Below, piece by piece: positions 18,086-25,878 of a DNA stretch of 64,000 bases (within the stretch, counting starts at the first letter, position 1; each line of letters begins with the position of its first letter). The stretch is from JAOUEA01 sp963810915. Its GTDB lineage: Bacteria; Actinomycetota; UBA4738; HRBIN12. Made by a program: the position numbers and the translations under genes. The stretch is taken from the NCBI GenBank assembly GCA_963810915.1, contig CAWEPH010000004.1:1-64000 (forward strand). The letters run 5' to 3'. The notes below the pieces were generated by a model. It was not told the origin of the DNA. It did not search any database and worked only from the letters and a program-made list of their open reading frames with translations.

Positions 18086-18365
18086 CGAGCATTCCGCGGA
18101 CCGAGGCGTAGCCGATAATCGGGTGCCGAAACGTTCGCGCAGACTCTCCGATGGGGTGAAGGCATGCGCGACCCGGTGCGATGGTCTGCGTCGACCGCAA
18201 TTGCCCGCAGGCGGTTAGGCCTGGCTCGGGAGTGGTGAAGATGGAGGCCTTGCCAACGCCGGTTTCCGATCGCAATCGGGTCGTGTTGGTGAGGGTGCCG
18301 CGGGTGAAATAGGCTCAACCGATCATCGAAGCCGCCTCGCCGAGGCGTCGGGGGAGTGTGAACGG
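18086..18365. other. No gene recognised
   Basis: A minus-strand frame reads TNTTRLRSETGVGKASIFTT near 18280-18220 but has no credible start or family; it may be a remnant. Nothing else is visible before the small gene at 18366. Confidence 0.3.
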
Positions 18366-18512
18366 GTGCCTTTCGCCAACAGCCTCGTCGAGTCCCTGCC
18401 CATGGTTGCCTGGGCGTTCGGGTCGTTCATCGTCTTCGCGCTCTTCCTGGGGGGCGCCGCTCTTGCGATCTACGCCATCTATTGGTTCTTCTTCAAGATG
18501 GGGAAGGACTAA
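18366..18512 (+). CDS. Very small membrane protein (48 residues)
   Basis: A GTG at 18366 follows GGGGGAG by 11 bases and encodes V-P-F-A-N-S-L-V-E-S, then a long hydrophobic helix (WAFGSFIVFALFLGGAALAI with YAIYWFFF after it) and a basic end KMGKD. One strongly hydrophobic transmembrane segment with positive charges at the C-terminus is typical of genuine small membrane proteins that bind or tune larger complexes. No family assignment is possible. It is isolated, with a region of repeats downstream. Confidence 0.5.
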   Translation: MPFANSLVESLPMVAWAFGSFIVFALFLGGAALAIYAIYWFFFKMGKD

Positions 18513-18864
18513 CCCCCGGACCCTGCTCCGCCGGCCAGATCTGTGTTTCCGTGGCGTGAGTCCTGACGACCTTGACGCGGCCCCCAATAGCTGCACGGGA
18601 AGATGGTACCGGCGCGACGCAAGCGGCGCGTCGGCCTCGCCTTCCGACCGGTGACGTCCCTCCGTCGTCCTCATCCCTATCGGATCGGTCACGGGCTTAC
18701 TCCCAAGGACACACGGTGTTGTGGATCGTGAGTCGTGCTTTCCAAGGCGCGTAGTGCCGCAACCGTGTCACGAGGCTGACGTCTCGTGCTTGTGGGAGGT
18801 CTAGCTCGAAACCATCACTGGCTCCTGCTGGACCTCCCGCACCATCCGACAGGTTCATCCCTGT
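18513..18864. other. Gene-free stretch with a repeat copy
   Basis: No credible gene. Contains the diverged repeat at 18708-18770. Confidence 0.45.
18708..18770 (+). repeat. GACACACGGT element, copy 5 (paired with 28122)
   Basis: Starts GACACACGGT, then diverges from the usual core, but its next 50 bp match the flank of the 28122 copy: GAGTCGTGCTTTCCAAGGC here and GACTCGTGCTTTCCAAGGC there, with GTCACG at the end of both. This shows the repeated unit extends past the core. Confidence 0.7.
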
Positions 18865-19503
18865 CTAGGCCGACCCCCACGCGGGCAGGGCATATGAGAA
18901 CTCGACAGCGGCCAAACAGAGGACGAAGAGAACGGCTATCGCGCCGACGAGCATCGCAGATCGCCGGAGCCGGTTCCGGACGCTGAGAGCGATGCAGGTC
19001 AACGCCGCTATCACGCCGTCCAGCCACATGAGTCGCCGGAGTGGTTCGAGTTCGTGTTCGAGTTCATGCAGGAACCGGGCCACCCACCGAGTGTCGCTAA
19101 GGAGGTCCGGGTCGCCGGGGAGGAAGTTGACGGGGACCGCATATCGTCGTGCCACGAGGATCGCCGCGACCACGAAGAGGATCGCGGCCACGCGTAGAGC
19201 CCACGCCCCGGCTGCCGTGGGAGCGGGAACGCCTCGTACCCGATACACGCCGAGGGCGGCACCCAGCACCCACGCGATCCCGGCGCAGAACGTCCCCAAC
19301 GTCAGCGCATAGATGTTGGTCTTTAGGAACGTGCCTTGGATGCTGAACCCCCATAGGGTGCCCCCGACCAGACCGAGGAACCCGAAGGCCGAGGCGAGAA
19401 CGAGCGGGGTCGCTGCGGAGCGGTAGCCGCGGATAGAAGGGTCACTGCCAGAAGTGAGGATCCAACTGGTCTGTCCGCGCTGAGGGTCCCGATCGATCGC
19501 CAT
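18865..19503 (-). CDS. Multi-pass membrane protein of unknown function
   Basis: A 212-residue protein with about five hydrophobic helices: PLVLASAFGFLGLVGGTLWG, ALTLGTFCAGIAWVLGAALG, LRVAAILFVVAAILVAR, a middle soluble loop (PGDPDLLSDTRWVARFLHEL), MWLDGVIAALTCIALSV and AMLVGAIAVLFVLCLAAVEF. The N-terminal 30 residues are cytoplasmic and charged. No known family. The ATG at 19503 has only a weak ribosome-binding site. It stands alone. Confidence 0.7.
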   Translation of the reverse strand: MAIDRDPQRGQTSWILTSGSDPSIRGYRSAATPLVLASAFGFLGLVGGTLWGFSIQGTFLKTNIYALTLGTFCAGIAWVLGAALGVYRVRGVPAPTAAGAWALRVAAILFVVAAILVARRYAVPVNFLPGDPDLLSDTRWVARFLHELEHELEPLRRLMWLDGVIAALTCIALSVRNRLRRSAMLVGAIAVLFVLCLAAVEFSYALPAWGSA

Positions 19504-19989
19504 CGCGGCGAGCCTTGCACGCCGTTACATGAGGCGAGAAGGGGGTCTTCGGGAGCGTCACCCAATCGCCACGGTCTCGCGACAACAGGTGATGGATGCG
19601 TGTCCATCACCGTGGAGTAGCGGGCTGTCTCGTGACGCGCGCTATGCGTCCCTGGTCGCACGCAGCAGGCGGAGGCGGGCCTTCGCCCACGTGTTCGCGA
19701 TCGCCAGGAGCTGAGCGGGGGTGTCGTGCGGGACGCGAAGCCGTGACGGAAGCCCAACGGCGACGTCTGAGTTCCTTCTACGCGACTCTCATCTCCCGGT
19801 GAAAAGGGCTCGCGTCCTGCCCGCCGCACCGGCGCGGCATGGGCCTACGCGGAATGGACCTGGGAAGGCTCCGGTAGATCCTCCGAGGCCTGGGATGCCG
19901 AGGAGCATTCGCCAGGGCTCGCGCATCCGATCTTTGCGTCGCTGGTGTCGGCGGGCGTCGGACCCGCGCCCTCCGTCGACCGATGCGGC
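19504..19989. other. No gene seen
   Basis: Frames in this 486-bp stretch are Arg/Ser-rich shadow translations without ribosome-binding sites; I see no repeat or hairpin of note. It is the divergent upstream region of the membrane protein gene and the methyltransferase. Confidence 0.4.
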
Positions 19990-20649
19990 ATGATCGGCTG
20001 GATGGATGACCCTCCGCGCTCGTTCTGGGCCACGTGGCACGACGCCTACGACGATCCCGACTCGGACCTCTCACAACGCCTGGTCGCCGTCCAGCACCGT
20101 CTCGCTCACGCGATCGACCGATCGCCGCTCGGTGAAGTCCGTGTCATCAGCATGTGCGCGGGGCAGGGTCACGATGTCCTCGGCGTACTCGCCAAGCATC
20201 CCCGAGCCTCGGATGTGCACGCGTGGCTCGTCGAATCTGACGATCACAACGTTCGGGTCGCGCGCGATCGCGTCGAAGCCGCACACCTCACGAATGTCCA
20301 CGTGCTTCAAGCAGACGCAGGGATCACCGACGTCTATCGCGACGCGGTGCCTGCTGACGTGCTGCTGCTGTGCGGGATATCCGGCAACATCACGGGTCAG
20401 GATCTCCAGAGGACGGTGGCCAACAGTTCGAGGCTGTGTTCACCCCATGCCACGGTGCTATGGACGTGTCACCGGCGAAGTCCCGATCGAACGCCGGAGA
20501 TCCGGGAATGGTTCAATGCCGCCGGCTACGAAGAACTCGCGTTCGACTCTCCAGGACCCGATCGCTTCGCGCTAGGGACGGCCCGCTTGGAAGTGCCTCC
20601 CCAAGCCTATCTGTCCAATCTCCGCCTCTTCACGTTCTGGGAGGAGTGA
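19990..20649 (+). CDS. Class I SAM-dependent methyltransferase-like protein
   Basis: A 219-residue Rossmann-fold protein. Motif I is VRVISMCAGQGHDVLGVL (residues about 50-67), followed by an acidic end of strand 2 (AWLVESDDHNVRVARDR) and VHVLQADAG, then ADVLLLCGISGNI at motif IV. The C-terminus (QAYLSNLRLFTFWE) is also characteristic of an actinobacterial family of unknown substrate. ATG 19990 is chosen; an ATG at 20005 is also possible. No partner genes are obvious. Confidence 0.75.
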   Translation: MIGWMDDPPRSFWATWHDAYDDPDSDLSQRLVAVQHRLAHAIDRSPLGEVRVISMCAGQGHDVLGVLAKHPRASDVHAWLVESDDHNVRVARDRVEAAHLTNVHVLQADAGITDVYRDAVPADVLLLCGISGNITGQDLQRTVANSSRLCSPHATVLWTCHRRSPDRTPEIREWFNAAGYEELAFDSPGPDRFALGTARLEVPPQAYLSNLRLFTFWEE

Positions 20650-20918
20650 GCTGGTAGGCGCACAAAGGGCGAGCGCCCCGAATACCTCGTGAACCCCCGT
20701 CAGCATGTAGCCACCCCAAAGGGTCCTGACCTGCGGAATCACAAGTTTCAGCAGGTCAGCGAGGTGGGGGGGACTTCCTTGACAACGGAAGAGGTCAGAG
20801 GTCACTCCAAACGGCTAGAGGACTTGCTAGGTCCCGTTTGTGGGCCATTGGTCAAACACCTTCGAGCCCCTCACGCTTCAGGGGTCTTGCTAGCCCTGTC
20901 CGGCTACGATCACCTTCT
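20650..20918. promoter_or_regulatory. Upstream region of the cyclase gene with a small hairpin
   Basis: The 269-bp gap contains CCCCT-CACGCTTC-AGGGG near 20868-20886, a 5-bp stem that could end the methyltransferase transcript or act in the leader of the cyclase mRNA. No other gene is seen. Confidence 0.3.
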
Positions 20919-22130
20919 GTGGGTGACCACTCGCGCCAGGAGATCGCCACGAAGGCCGGGGCCGATCTCGCGTATGTCGACCGATTGGTAGAGCTCGGCC
21001 TCCTGCGTCCCGGCTCGGGAGACACGTTCTCGTCGGGCGATGTCCGCCGGGCACGGTGGGTGCAGAGCTTGGAGCGGTCCGGCGTGCCGCTCGAGGGTAT
21101 GGCCGCCGCCGTCCGCGGCGGGGCGCTGTCGTTCGCCTTCCTGGACGGGGCTGCGTTCGACAGGTTCGCGGGGTTTACTGGCACGAACTTCAGGCAGCTG
21201 AGCGAGCGGACGGACGTGCCGATGGAACTCCTGATGGTGGTGCGCGAGGCCTCCGGTTTCGCCGAGCCTGGGCCCGACGATCTCGTGCGGGAAGACGAGA
21301 TAGCGATCCTCCCTGTGATCGAACTTCAGCTCGCGAACGGGTTCCGACCGATCGTGATCGAGCGCTGGCTCCGGGCATACGGAGACAGCCTGCGCCGGAT
21401 CGCCGAGACCGAGACGGACTGGTGGCGGAGCGAGGTCATTCGGCCGCTGACCGAAGCCGGCATGTCGGGGGGCGAGATGTTGATGGCTCAGGGCGACCTG
21501 GGAACCAGGATGGCCTCGCTTACGGAGCAGGCGCTCGTCGCGCTCTACCACGGGCAACAAGAGCACGCGTGGAGCGCGAGCTCCGTCGAGGCGGTCGAGG
21601 ACGTGCTCGAAGGGGCCGGCCTGCTCGATCGGCTACGCCATCAGCCCGCGCTGTGCTTCCTGGACATCAGCGGCTACACGCGGCTGACCGAGGAGCGCGG
21701 TGACGAGGCCGCCGCGGACCTGGCGGCGACGCTGTCCACCCTCGTGCGGCGTTCCTCACGGGAGTACGGAGGCCAACCGGTGAAGTGGCTCGGGGACGGG
21801 GTGATGTTCTTCTTCCGTGATCCGGGTCAGGGCGTGCTCGGCGCGCTCGACATGGTGGAGGACGTCGACGCGCACGAGCTTCCGCCGGCCCACGTCGGCA
21901 TCCATGCCGGACCGGTCATCTTCCAAGAAGGCGACTACTACGGGCGGACGGTCAACATCGCGGCCAGGATCGCCGAGTACGCGAGGCCGGGCGAGGTGCT
22001 GGCTACTCGGGAGGTCGTGGACGCGTCCGAGGGGGCGTCCGTGACGTTCACGCCTATCGGACCGGTCGAGCTGAAGGGTGTGTCGGGTGCCCTCGAACTC
22101 CACAGGGCCGCCCGGTTCCGTGGTCCCTAG
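20919..22130 (+). CDS. Class III adenylate/guanylate cyclase with N-terminal regulatory region
   Basis: Makes a cyclic nucleotide from ATP or GTP. From the in-frame GTG at 20919 the product is 403 residues. Residues 5-60 resemble a MerR-like winged helix or the Ad_Cy_reg domain found before mycobacterial cyclases (RQEIATKAGADLAYVDRLVE, FSSGDVRRARWVQSLERSG). A helical linker follows, and residues 240-400 are the catalytic domain: LCFLDISGYTRLTEER with the first metal Asp, VKWLGDGVMFFF with the second, and TVNIAARIAEYARPGE. There is no transmembrane helix, so it is cytosolic. The start lacks a clear ribosome-binding site. A Crp/Fnr gene lies 600 bp downstream and could read the signal. Confidence 0.85.
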   Translation: MGDHSRQEIATKAGADLAYVDRLVELGLLRPGSGDTFSSGDVRRARWVQSLERSGVPLEGMAAAVRGGALSFAFLDGAAFDRFAGFTGTNFRQLSERTDVPMELLMVVREASGFAEPGPDDLVREDEIAILPVIELQLANGFRPIVIERWLRAYGDSLRRIAETETDWWRSEVIRPLTEAGMSGGEMLMAQGDLGTRMASLTEQALVALYHGQQEHAWSASSVEAVEDVLEGAGLLDRLRHQPALCFLDISGYTRLTEERGDEAAADLAATLSTLVRRSSREYGGQPVKWLGDGVMFFFRDPGQGVLGALDMVEDVDAHELPPAHVGIHAGPVIFQEGDYYGRTVNIAARIAEYARPGEVLATREVVDASEGASVTFTPIGPVELKGVSGALELHRAARFRGP

Positions 22131-22199
22131 GGAACGCCCGCTTGTGCCTCGATATCGCACGCATTGATAGATGTGCTTGGGGTACTGAGCGGGCCATAG

Positions 22200-22213
22200 A
22201 TCTCTCGAGAGAT
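22200..22213. promoter_or_regulatory. Perfect 14-bp palindrome before the nitroreductase gene
   Basis: ATCTCTCGAGAGAT is a perfect inverted repeat directly upstream of the AAGGAG ribosome-binding site and 14 bp before the ATG at 22228. Its position fits an operator for a dimeric repressor; the regulator is unknown. Confidence 0.35.
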
Positions 22214-22227
22214 AAGGAGACCGACGA

Positions 22228-22671
22228 ATGCCTCTGAGAGGTGAGTACCAACCGAGCAAGGCGCGCTACGCGCGCAAGCAGGTGGAGCGCTACGAGGCTA
22301 CCAATGGCGAGAAGGGCGGGACCATGAAAGGCCGACCCGTGATCGTGCTCACCTCCGTCGGTGCGAAGACCGGCAAGCTCCGCAAAACGCCCCTTATGCG
22401 CGTCGAGCACGACGGCACGTACGCGGTGGTCGCCTCGCTCGGCGGCGCGCCGGAGCATCCGGCCTGGTACCACAACCTGAAGGCGCATCCGCAGGTTGAA
22501 CTCCAGGACCGCGCAACGAAACGCGACTACATGGCGCGTGAGGTCTCCGGCGACGAGAAATCCCTATGGTGGAATCGCGCCGTCGATACATGGCCCGACT
22601 ACTCGACCTACCAGAAGAAGACTGATCGCCAGATCCCAGTGTTCGTCCTAGACCCGATCGCCTCGACCTGA
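22228..22671 (+). CDS. Deazaflavin (F420)-dependent nitroreductase-family protein
   Basis: A 147-residue split-beta-barrel protein of the Ddn/DUF385 family, which uses coenzyme F420 (or is F420-binding) to reduce varied substrates. Diagnostic sequence: GRPVIVLTSVGAKTGKLRKT (the F420 phosphate-binding G-A-K-T-G-K-L-R-K-T), PLMRVEHDGTYAVVASLGGA, HPAWYHNLKAHPQVELQ and VFVLDP at the end. The ATG follows AAGGAG. F420 use supports an actinobacterial host. The next gene, Crp/Fnr, starts 59 bp downstream on the same strand. Confidence 0.9.
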   Translation: MPLRGEYQPSKARYARKQVERYEATNGEKGGTMKGRPVIVLTSVGAKTGKLRKTPLMRVEHDGTYAVVASLGGAPEHPAWYHNLKAHPQVELQDRATKRDYMAREVSGDEKSLWWNRAVDTWPDYSTYQKKTDRQIPVFVLDPIAST

Positions 22672-22729
22672 TAGATCCAGAACCCTGACCTGGCCACCGC
22701 GTCCGAACCGTGCCATCTTCCCGGGTGGG

Positions 22730-23413
22730 ATGGAACCGGACATCGAGGCCGCGCTGCAGAGGAGCTTCCTCGGACGCCTGCCTCGCGATCTGGTCGATCG
22801 TCTCGTGGAGGGCCAGCTGCGGATGGACGTCCCGGCGGACACGACGATCTACCGGGAGGGCGAGGCGTCTAGGGCGTTCCTGGTCATCTCCGGCTTGTTC
22901 CGACTCTTCCTCGTCTCCGGCGATGGGCGGCAGGTCACGATCCGCTATGGCAGGCCGTCGGACGTCCTCGGGACGGCGCTCGTCGTCGGCGGCCCGCTGG
23001 ACGTGCGGGCCCAGACGCTCGCGCCCAGCACGATCCTGGGGATCGACGTGGGTCGGCTGGAGGAGGCCGCGCGCCGCGACGCGGCGGTGGCCAACGCCTT
23101 GTCCCAGGAGCTCAGCCGTCGCCTCGACGAGACGCTTCAGCAGATGGCGATCAACGCCTTCGGCTCCGTGAAGCAGCGGGTCGCCTCGCAGCTGCTGGAG
23201 CTCGCCACCACGAAGAACCGCTCCGACGCCCGGCTGTCGGCGCACCTTTCCCAGCAGGAGCTGGCCGACGCGGTGGGATCGGTACGCGAGGTCGTCGCGC
23301 GGGCGCTGCGGGATCTTCGCGCGGCCGGGATCGTCGCCACCTCGACGGACGAGGTCGTGATCCTCGATGCCGCTCGGCTCTTCGACGAGTCGTGGGGCTC
23401 GAGGGGCATGTGA
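22730..23413 (+). CDS. Crp/Fnr-family transcription regulator
   Basis: A 227-residue regulator: N-terminal cyclic-nucleotide-binding-type beta-roll (residues 15-125, TIYREGEASRAFLVISGLFR), a dimer helix, and a C-terminal winged helix (HLSQQELADAVGSVREVVAR at residues about 175-195, with the recognition helix VREVVARALRDLR). No Fnr-type Cys set is visible. The usual cAMP-binding G-E-x-R-x-A-A motif is not clear (GGPLDVRAQ at that place), so the ligand may differ. In a window with many cyclases it is a candidate effector, though that link is inference. The stop codon lies in the stem of a strong hairpin. Confidence 0.88.
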   Translation: MEPDIEAALQRSFLGRLPRDLVDRLVEGQLRMDVPADTTIYREGEASRAFLVISGLFRLFLVSGDGRQVTIRYGRPSDVLGTALVVGGPLDVRAQTLAPSTILGIDVGRLEEAARRDAAVANALSQELSRRLDETLQQMAINAFGSVKQRVASQLLELATTKNRSDARLSAHLSQQELADAVGSVREVVARALRDLRAAGIVATSTDEVVILDAARLFDESWGSRGM

Positions 23414-23445
23414 CTTCGGTTCCACGACGTCACTACCGAAGTCAC
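23410..23445 (+). terminator. 11-bp stem hairpin overlapping the crp-like stop codon
   Basis: GTGACTTCGGT pairs perfectly with ACCGAAGTCAC across a 14-base loop, and the TGA stop of the Crp/Fnr gene lies inside the left arm. No T run follows. It may be a terminator or a symmetrical protein-binding site. Confidence 0.5.
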
Positions 23446-23510
23446 TGACGGTCGGTGGGCGCCGCTCGCACCCTAGAGAGCACGTGGTTCGTACGTTGAG
23501 GGAGGAAAGG

Positions 23511-23612
23511 ATGCTAGCGGTATCGGTAGCGGTATCCGTTGTTGCGTTGGTGGCGTTGGGTATCTGGCTGGGCGCCGTAACGGACGGCGAACGGAAGGCG
23601 ATGGGACGTTGA
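23511..23612 (+). CDS. Tiny membrane peptide (33 residues)
   Basis: ATG at 23511 directly follows GGAGGAAAGG. The product MLAVSVAVSVVALVALGIWL plus GAVTDGERKAMGR is one hydrophobic helix with a charged tail. The strong ribosome-binding site supports translation. It begins a run of five small same-strand genes. Confidence 0.5.
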   Translation: MLAVSVAVSVVALVALGIWLGAVTDGERKAMGR

Positions 23613-23659
23613 GGATGGCACCAGCTGCCACTACCTCATCGACATCTAGGAGGACAGGC

Positions 23660-23869
23660 ATGACCCCGCGCGCCCCGCGCGTACGCGAGAGTCCCGAGGT
23701 TTGGGCCAGGTGCAATAGGTGCCGCGGCGAGATCCAGCTCCTCGGGACCGAATGGCACCATCCGGGCGAGGCGAAGCACGCTGCGGAGCCCGATCACTCA
23801 CCCGCGAGCGCTGCCGTCGGCGGGGCCCGCGTAGGTCGGCGGGGCCCGCGTAGGAGTGTGACGCGCTAA
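23660..23869 (+). CDS. Small zinc-ribbon-like protein
   Basis: ATG at 23660 follows AGGAGGACAGGC. The 69-residue product has WARCNRCRGEIQLLGTEWHH, where C-x2-C and the two His could bind zinc, and a C-terminal Gly/Arg-rich end created by a tandem DNA repeat (23816-23853). Function unknown. Confidence 0.45.
   Translation: MTPRAPRVRESPEVWARCNRCRGEIQLLGTEWHHPGEAKHAAEPDHSPASAAVGGARVGRRGPRRSVTR
23816..23853 (+). repeat. Two tandem 19-bp units
   Basis: GTCGGCGGGGCCCGCGTAG occurs twice head to tail. The unit length is not a multiple of three, so the duplication shifts frame and changes the C-terminus of the small protein it lies in. Confidence 0.85.
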
Positions 23870-23969
23870 GCCCAGCCTGCGGACCACGAGCGTGGTGCTC
23901 GCGCCTCGAGCCCCGAGCACTCGCGCCCGGCATCCGACGGACGGAAACCGGAGATAGGAGCACAACACC

Positions 23970-24257
23970 TTGAAGCGCATCATCACCAGCATCGCCATCG
24001 CCGCCGCCATGATCGGCGCCGTTGGGTTCACTGCGTCCCCGGCGCAGGCCGCAGGTGGGTGCATCACCCGCACCGAGTTCAAGCGGATCCACAACGGCCA
24101 GACACTGACCCAGGTGAAGCGGATCGTCGGCTACGGCGGCACCGTGAGTCTGAGCTCGCCGCCGATCGTGATCCGGGATTTCCGCACGTGCACGAGCTAC
24201 CACGTGTCGAACGTGACCTTCTGGGGCGGCCGGGTGGACGGCAAGCTCTACATCTGA
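23970..24257 (+). CDS. Secreted BLIP/SmpA-fold-like protein
   Basis: TTG at 23970 is placed well after GGAGATAGGAG. A clean signal peptide (KRIITSIAIAAAMIGAVGF, cleavage near PAQAA) precedes a 68-residue mature domain: CITRTEFKRIHNGQTLTQVK RIVG-type sequence, which is the helix-helix motif of the beta-lactamase-inhibitor-protein/SmpA fold (N-G-x-T-x-x-x-V-x-x-I-x-G), and two Cys that may pair. Such domains bind other proteins, but partner and role are unknown. Followed by a hairpin. Confidence 0.65.
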   Translation: MKRIITSIAIAAAMIGAVGFTASPAQAAGGCITRTEFKRIHNGQTLTQVKRIVGYGGTVSLSSPPIVIRDFRTCTSYHVSNVTFWGGRVDGKLYI

Positions 24258-24267
24258 GCGACGGTGG

Positions 24268-24288
24268 GGCTGGGGCTCGCTCCCAGCC
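24268..24288 (+). terminator. Hairpin after the secreted BLIP-like gene
   Basis: GGCTGGG-GCTCGCT-CCCAGCC, a perfect 7-bp GC stem 10 bp after the stop; no T tract. Confidence 0.5.
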
Positions 24289-24330
24289 TCCTCCGCCGCC
24301 GCTCGACGGACGTGCGTGAGAACGGGAGTG

Positions 24331-24621
24331 ATGAAGATGGGGATGTGGAATAGCCACCGGCTCCGTCAAGCCGGCAAGTATGCGAGGGCCAGCTATCAGA
24401 TCGAGCTCGCGCGCGAGCGCCGCTACTGGCAGAGCCCCGAGGGGCAGCAGGTGGCTCGGCTCCAAGCCGCCCGCCAGCGCGAGATGACAGAGGCGCGACG
24501 CCTACGGCGCAAGGCACTGGTGGCCAAGATCGTGCGCCGCCCAGAGCTCGTGGCTGGGTTCGTGCCGGCGCGCCCGGACGCTGCGTCGGCCGCGCTGCCA
24601 CCGCGGCGCGACCAGCCATGA
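24331..24621 (+). CDS. Small basic helical protein, unknown
   Basis: ATG at 24331 follows CGGGAGTG. The 96-residue product is almost entirely charged helix (YARASYQIELARERRYWQSP, EMTEARRLRRKALVAKIVRR). Its stop overlaps the next ATG by 4 bp (ATGA). Nothing identifies its function; such proteins are common in actinobacterial phages and plasmids. Confidence 0.5.
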   Translation: MKMGMWNSHRLRQAGKYARASYQIELARERRYWQSPEGQQVARLQAARQREMTEARRLRRKALVAKIVRRPELVAGFVPARPDAASAALPPRRDQP

Positions 24622-24872
24622 CCATTAGCCCGGAAGCGGCGGCACGAGCAGCCGAGAAGGCAGCGCGCGTCAAAGAGCGCAAGCGCCAGCGCCAGATCCT
24701 TGTTGCTGAGCGTGCCGTGCGGGGCGAACGTCTGGCTGCGAATCACAAGCTCGGCAAGCACGCGCGCACGGCCCTGTCGGCCTGCCCGCTATGCGTGTCG
24801 GGGACATCCGGCTGGGACGGGCGTGATGGCACCGTGAGCTCGTCCTTCGAGACCAACCGGCGGCGCCACTGA
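24618..24872 (+). CDS. Small basic protein with CPLC motif, unknown
   Basis: An 84-residue product coupled to the previous gene: basic helical N-terminus (AAARAAEKAARVKERKRQRQ) and a C-terminal ALSACPLC segment that could hold one half of a metal site. No family recognised. Its stop overlaps another ATG (24872) leading into the excisionase remnant. Confidence 0.45.
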   Translation: MTISPEAAARAAEKAARVKERKRQRQILVAERAVRGERLAANHKLGKHARTALSACPLCVSGTSGWDGRDGTVSSSFETNRRRH

Positions 24873-24886
24873 TGAAGGGACCAACG

Positions 24887-25110
24887 ATGAACGACGTGAA
24901 CGACCAGGCCGTGCCGGCTCGCCGCTGAGGGCGAGATCCGTGCATACCACGTGGCTGCCACCACGTGGCGGTTCCGTCTCTCCGAATTGCTGGCATGGGT
25001 GGAGCGACCTAAGACCTATGCGAACCCGGCCCCGTCTGATTCGGGGGTGACCTCTCGCGCCGGAGCGCGTGGCCTTCATGAGAGGTGTGCGGACCCTCGT
25101 GTGAGGGTTG
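24887..25110 (+). pseudogene. Remnant of an excisionase-type (HTH_17) DNA-binding protein
   Basis: One frame reads RLAAEGEIRAYHVAATTWRF, then RLSELLAWVERP, the second half of the helix-turn-helix/wing of excisionase-family proteins (pattern R-R-L-x-x-x-G-x-I-x-A-x-x-x-x-x-x-W-R-F-x-x-x-x-L-x-x-W). The first half of the domain is not present upstream; a start M-N-D-V-N-D-Q at 24887 lies in a different frame and stops at 24928. Thus the gene is truncated or frameshifted. Two CCACGTGG palindromes (24947, 24961) fall inside it. It is a useful sign that this area derives from a mobile element. Confidence 0.6.
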
Positions 25111-25121
25111 AGGTGCGATTG

Positions 25122-25532
25122 CTACGCGCGCCCGCGCGTGATGTCCTCGACGGCCCTAGTGATCCCCGCCCCACCGTCCTCGACGAGCTCCAAGTAGAGG
25201 CGAGCCCACGCGATCCTCCCGTCACGAATCCCGTTGATGATGACGCCTCGCATCTCCATCGGCGACCCGTCGCGTCGCGTACCGTGGATCCTCCACTCGC
25301 TCCACTCCTCGTCGTCCGAGGAGGATGTACGGAGTAGTTCTCCGCGAAGGTCCGGGACGTCACGGAAGATCGATGACCAGTTCGTGTGCACCTGATCGCG
25401 CCCACCAAACGCTCGATCCGGATGGGCTGGCTGCTCGCTCTCGTAACCCGGCGCGAAACACTCAACGAACCCTTCGATGTCATGGGCGTTCATCGCTCTC
25501 AGGAGCCGCTCAGCCACCGGAACACCCATCAT
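25122..25532 (-). CDS. SnoaL-like (NTF2-fold) protein
   Basis: A 136-residue NTF2-fold protein from the ATG at 25532, which follows GAAGGGAACAGG. Typical SnoaL polyketide-cyclase-like features: ERLLRAMNAHDIEGFVECFA at the start, AFGGRDQVHTNWSSIFRDVPD in the middle and RDGRIAWARLYLELVE near the end. Members bind or isomerise small hydrophobic molecules, and many have no known substrate. It is convergent with the small-gene run. Confidence 0.85.
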   Translation of the reverse strand: MMGVPVAERLLRAMNAHDIEGFVECFAPGYESEQPAHPDRAFGGRDQVHTNWSSIFRDVPDLRGELLRTSSSDDEEWSEWRIHGTRRDGSPMEMRGVIINGIRDGRIAWARLYLELVEDGGAGITRAVEDITRGRA

Positions 25533-25878
25533 GCCTGTTCCCTTCTGCCTCCGGAGACCAGTTCGCCGTGTACTTCGCGCTCGGCTGACTCGTACATCCT
25601 CGCTCCACGGTGGAGCTGCTGGCGTTCTTCGATTCATCATCGACCGGGCTCGTGGGAAGTGCGAACTGGAGGACCGCGGGCGGCAGCCCGCGCCGGAGCG
25701 CGTGACCAGTTTGGCCCTCTCAAACCCGAGCCATTCTCGGCAGGCCGCCCAACTCAGCTATGGTTGGCGTCGAGGACTCTGGAGGGCTTGGCCCCCAACG
25801 CGCGAGGCAACGGTTCCGTCCAGGCGGATCGGATGTACTTGAGCACGACCGAGCGCCCGCCCGGATAGGGTCTGGTGC
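25533..25878. other. No gene seen
   Basis: The 346-bp divergent gap between the SnoaL-like and serine-hydrolase genes holds no convincing frame; promoters for both are expected here but no clear motif stands out. Confidence 0.4.
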
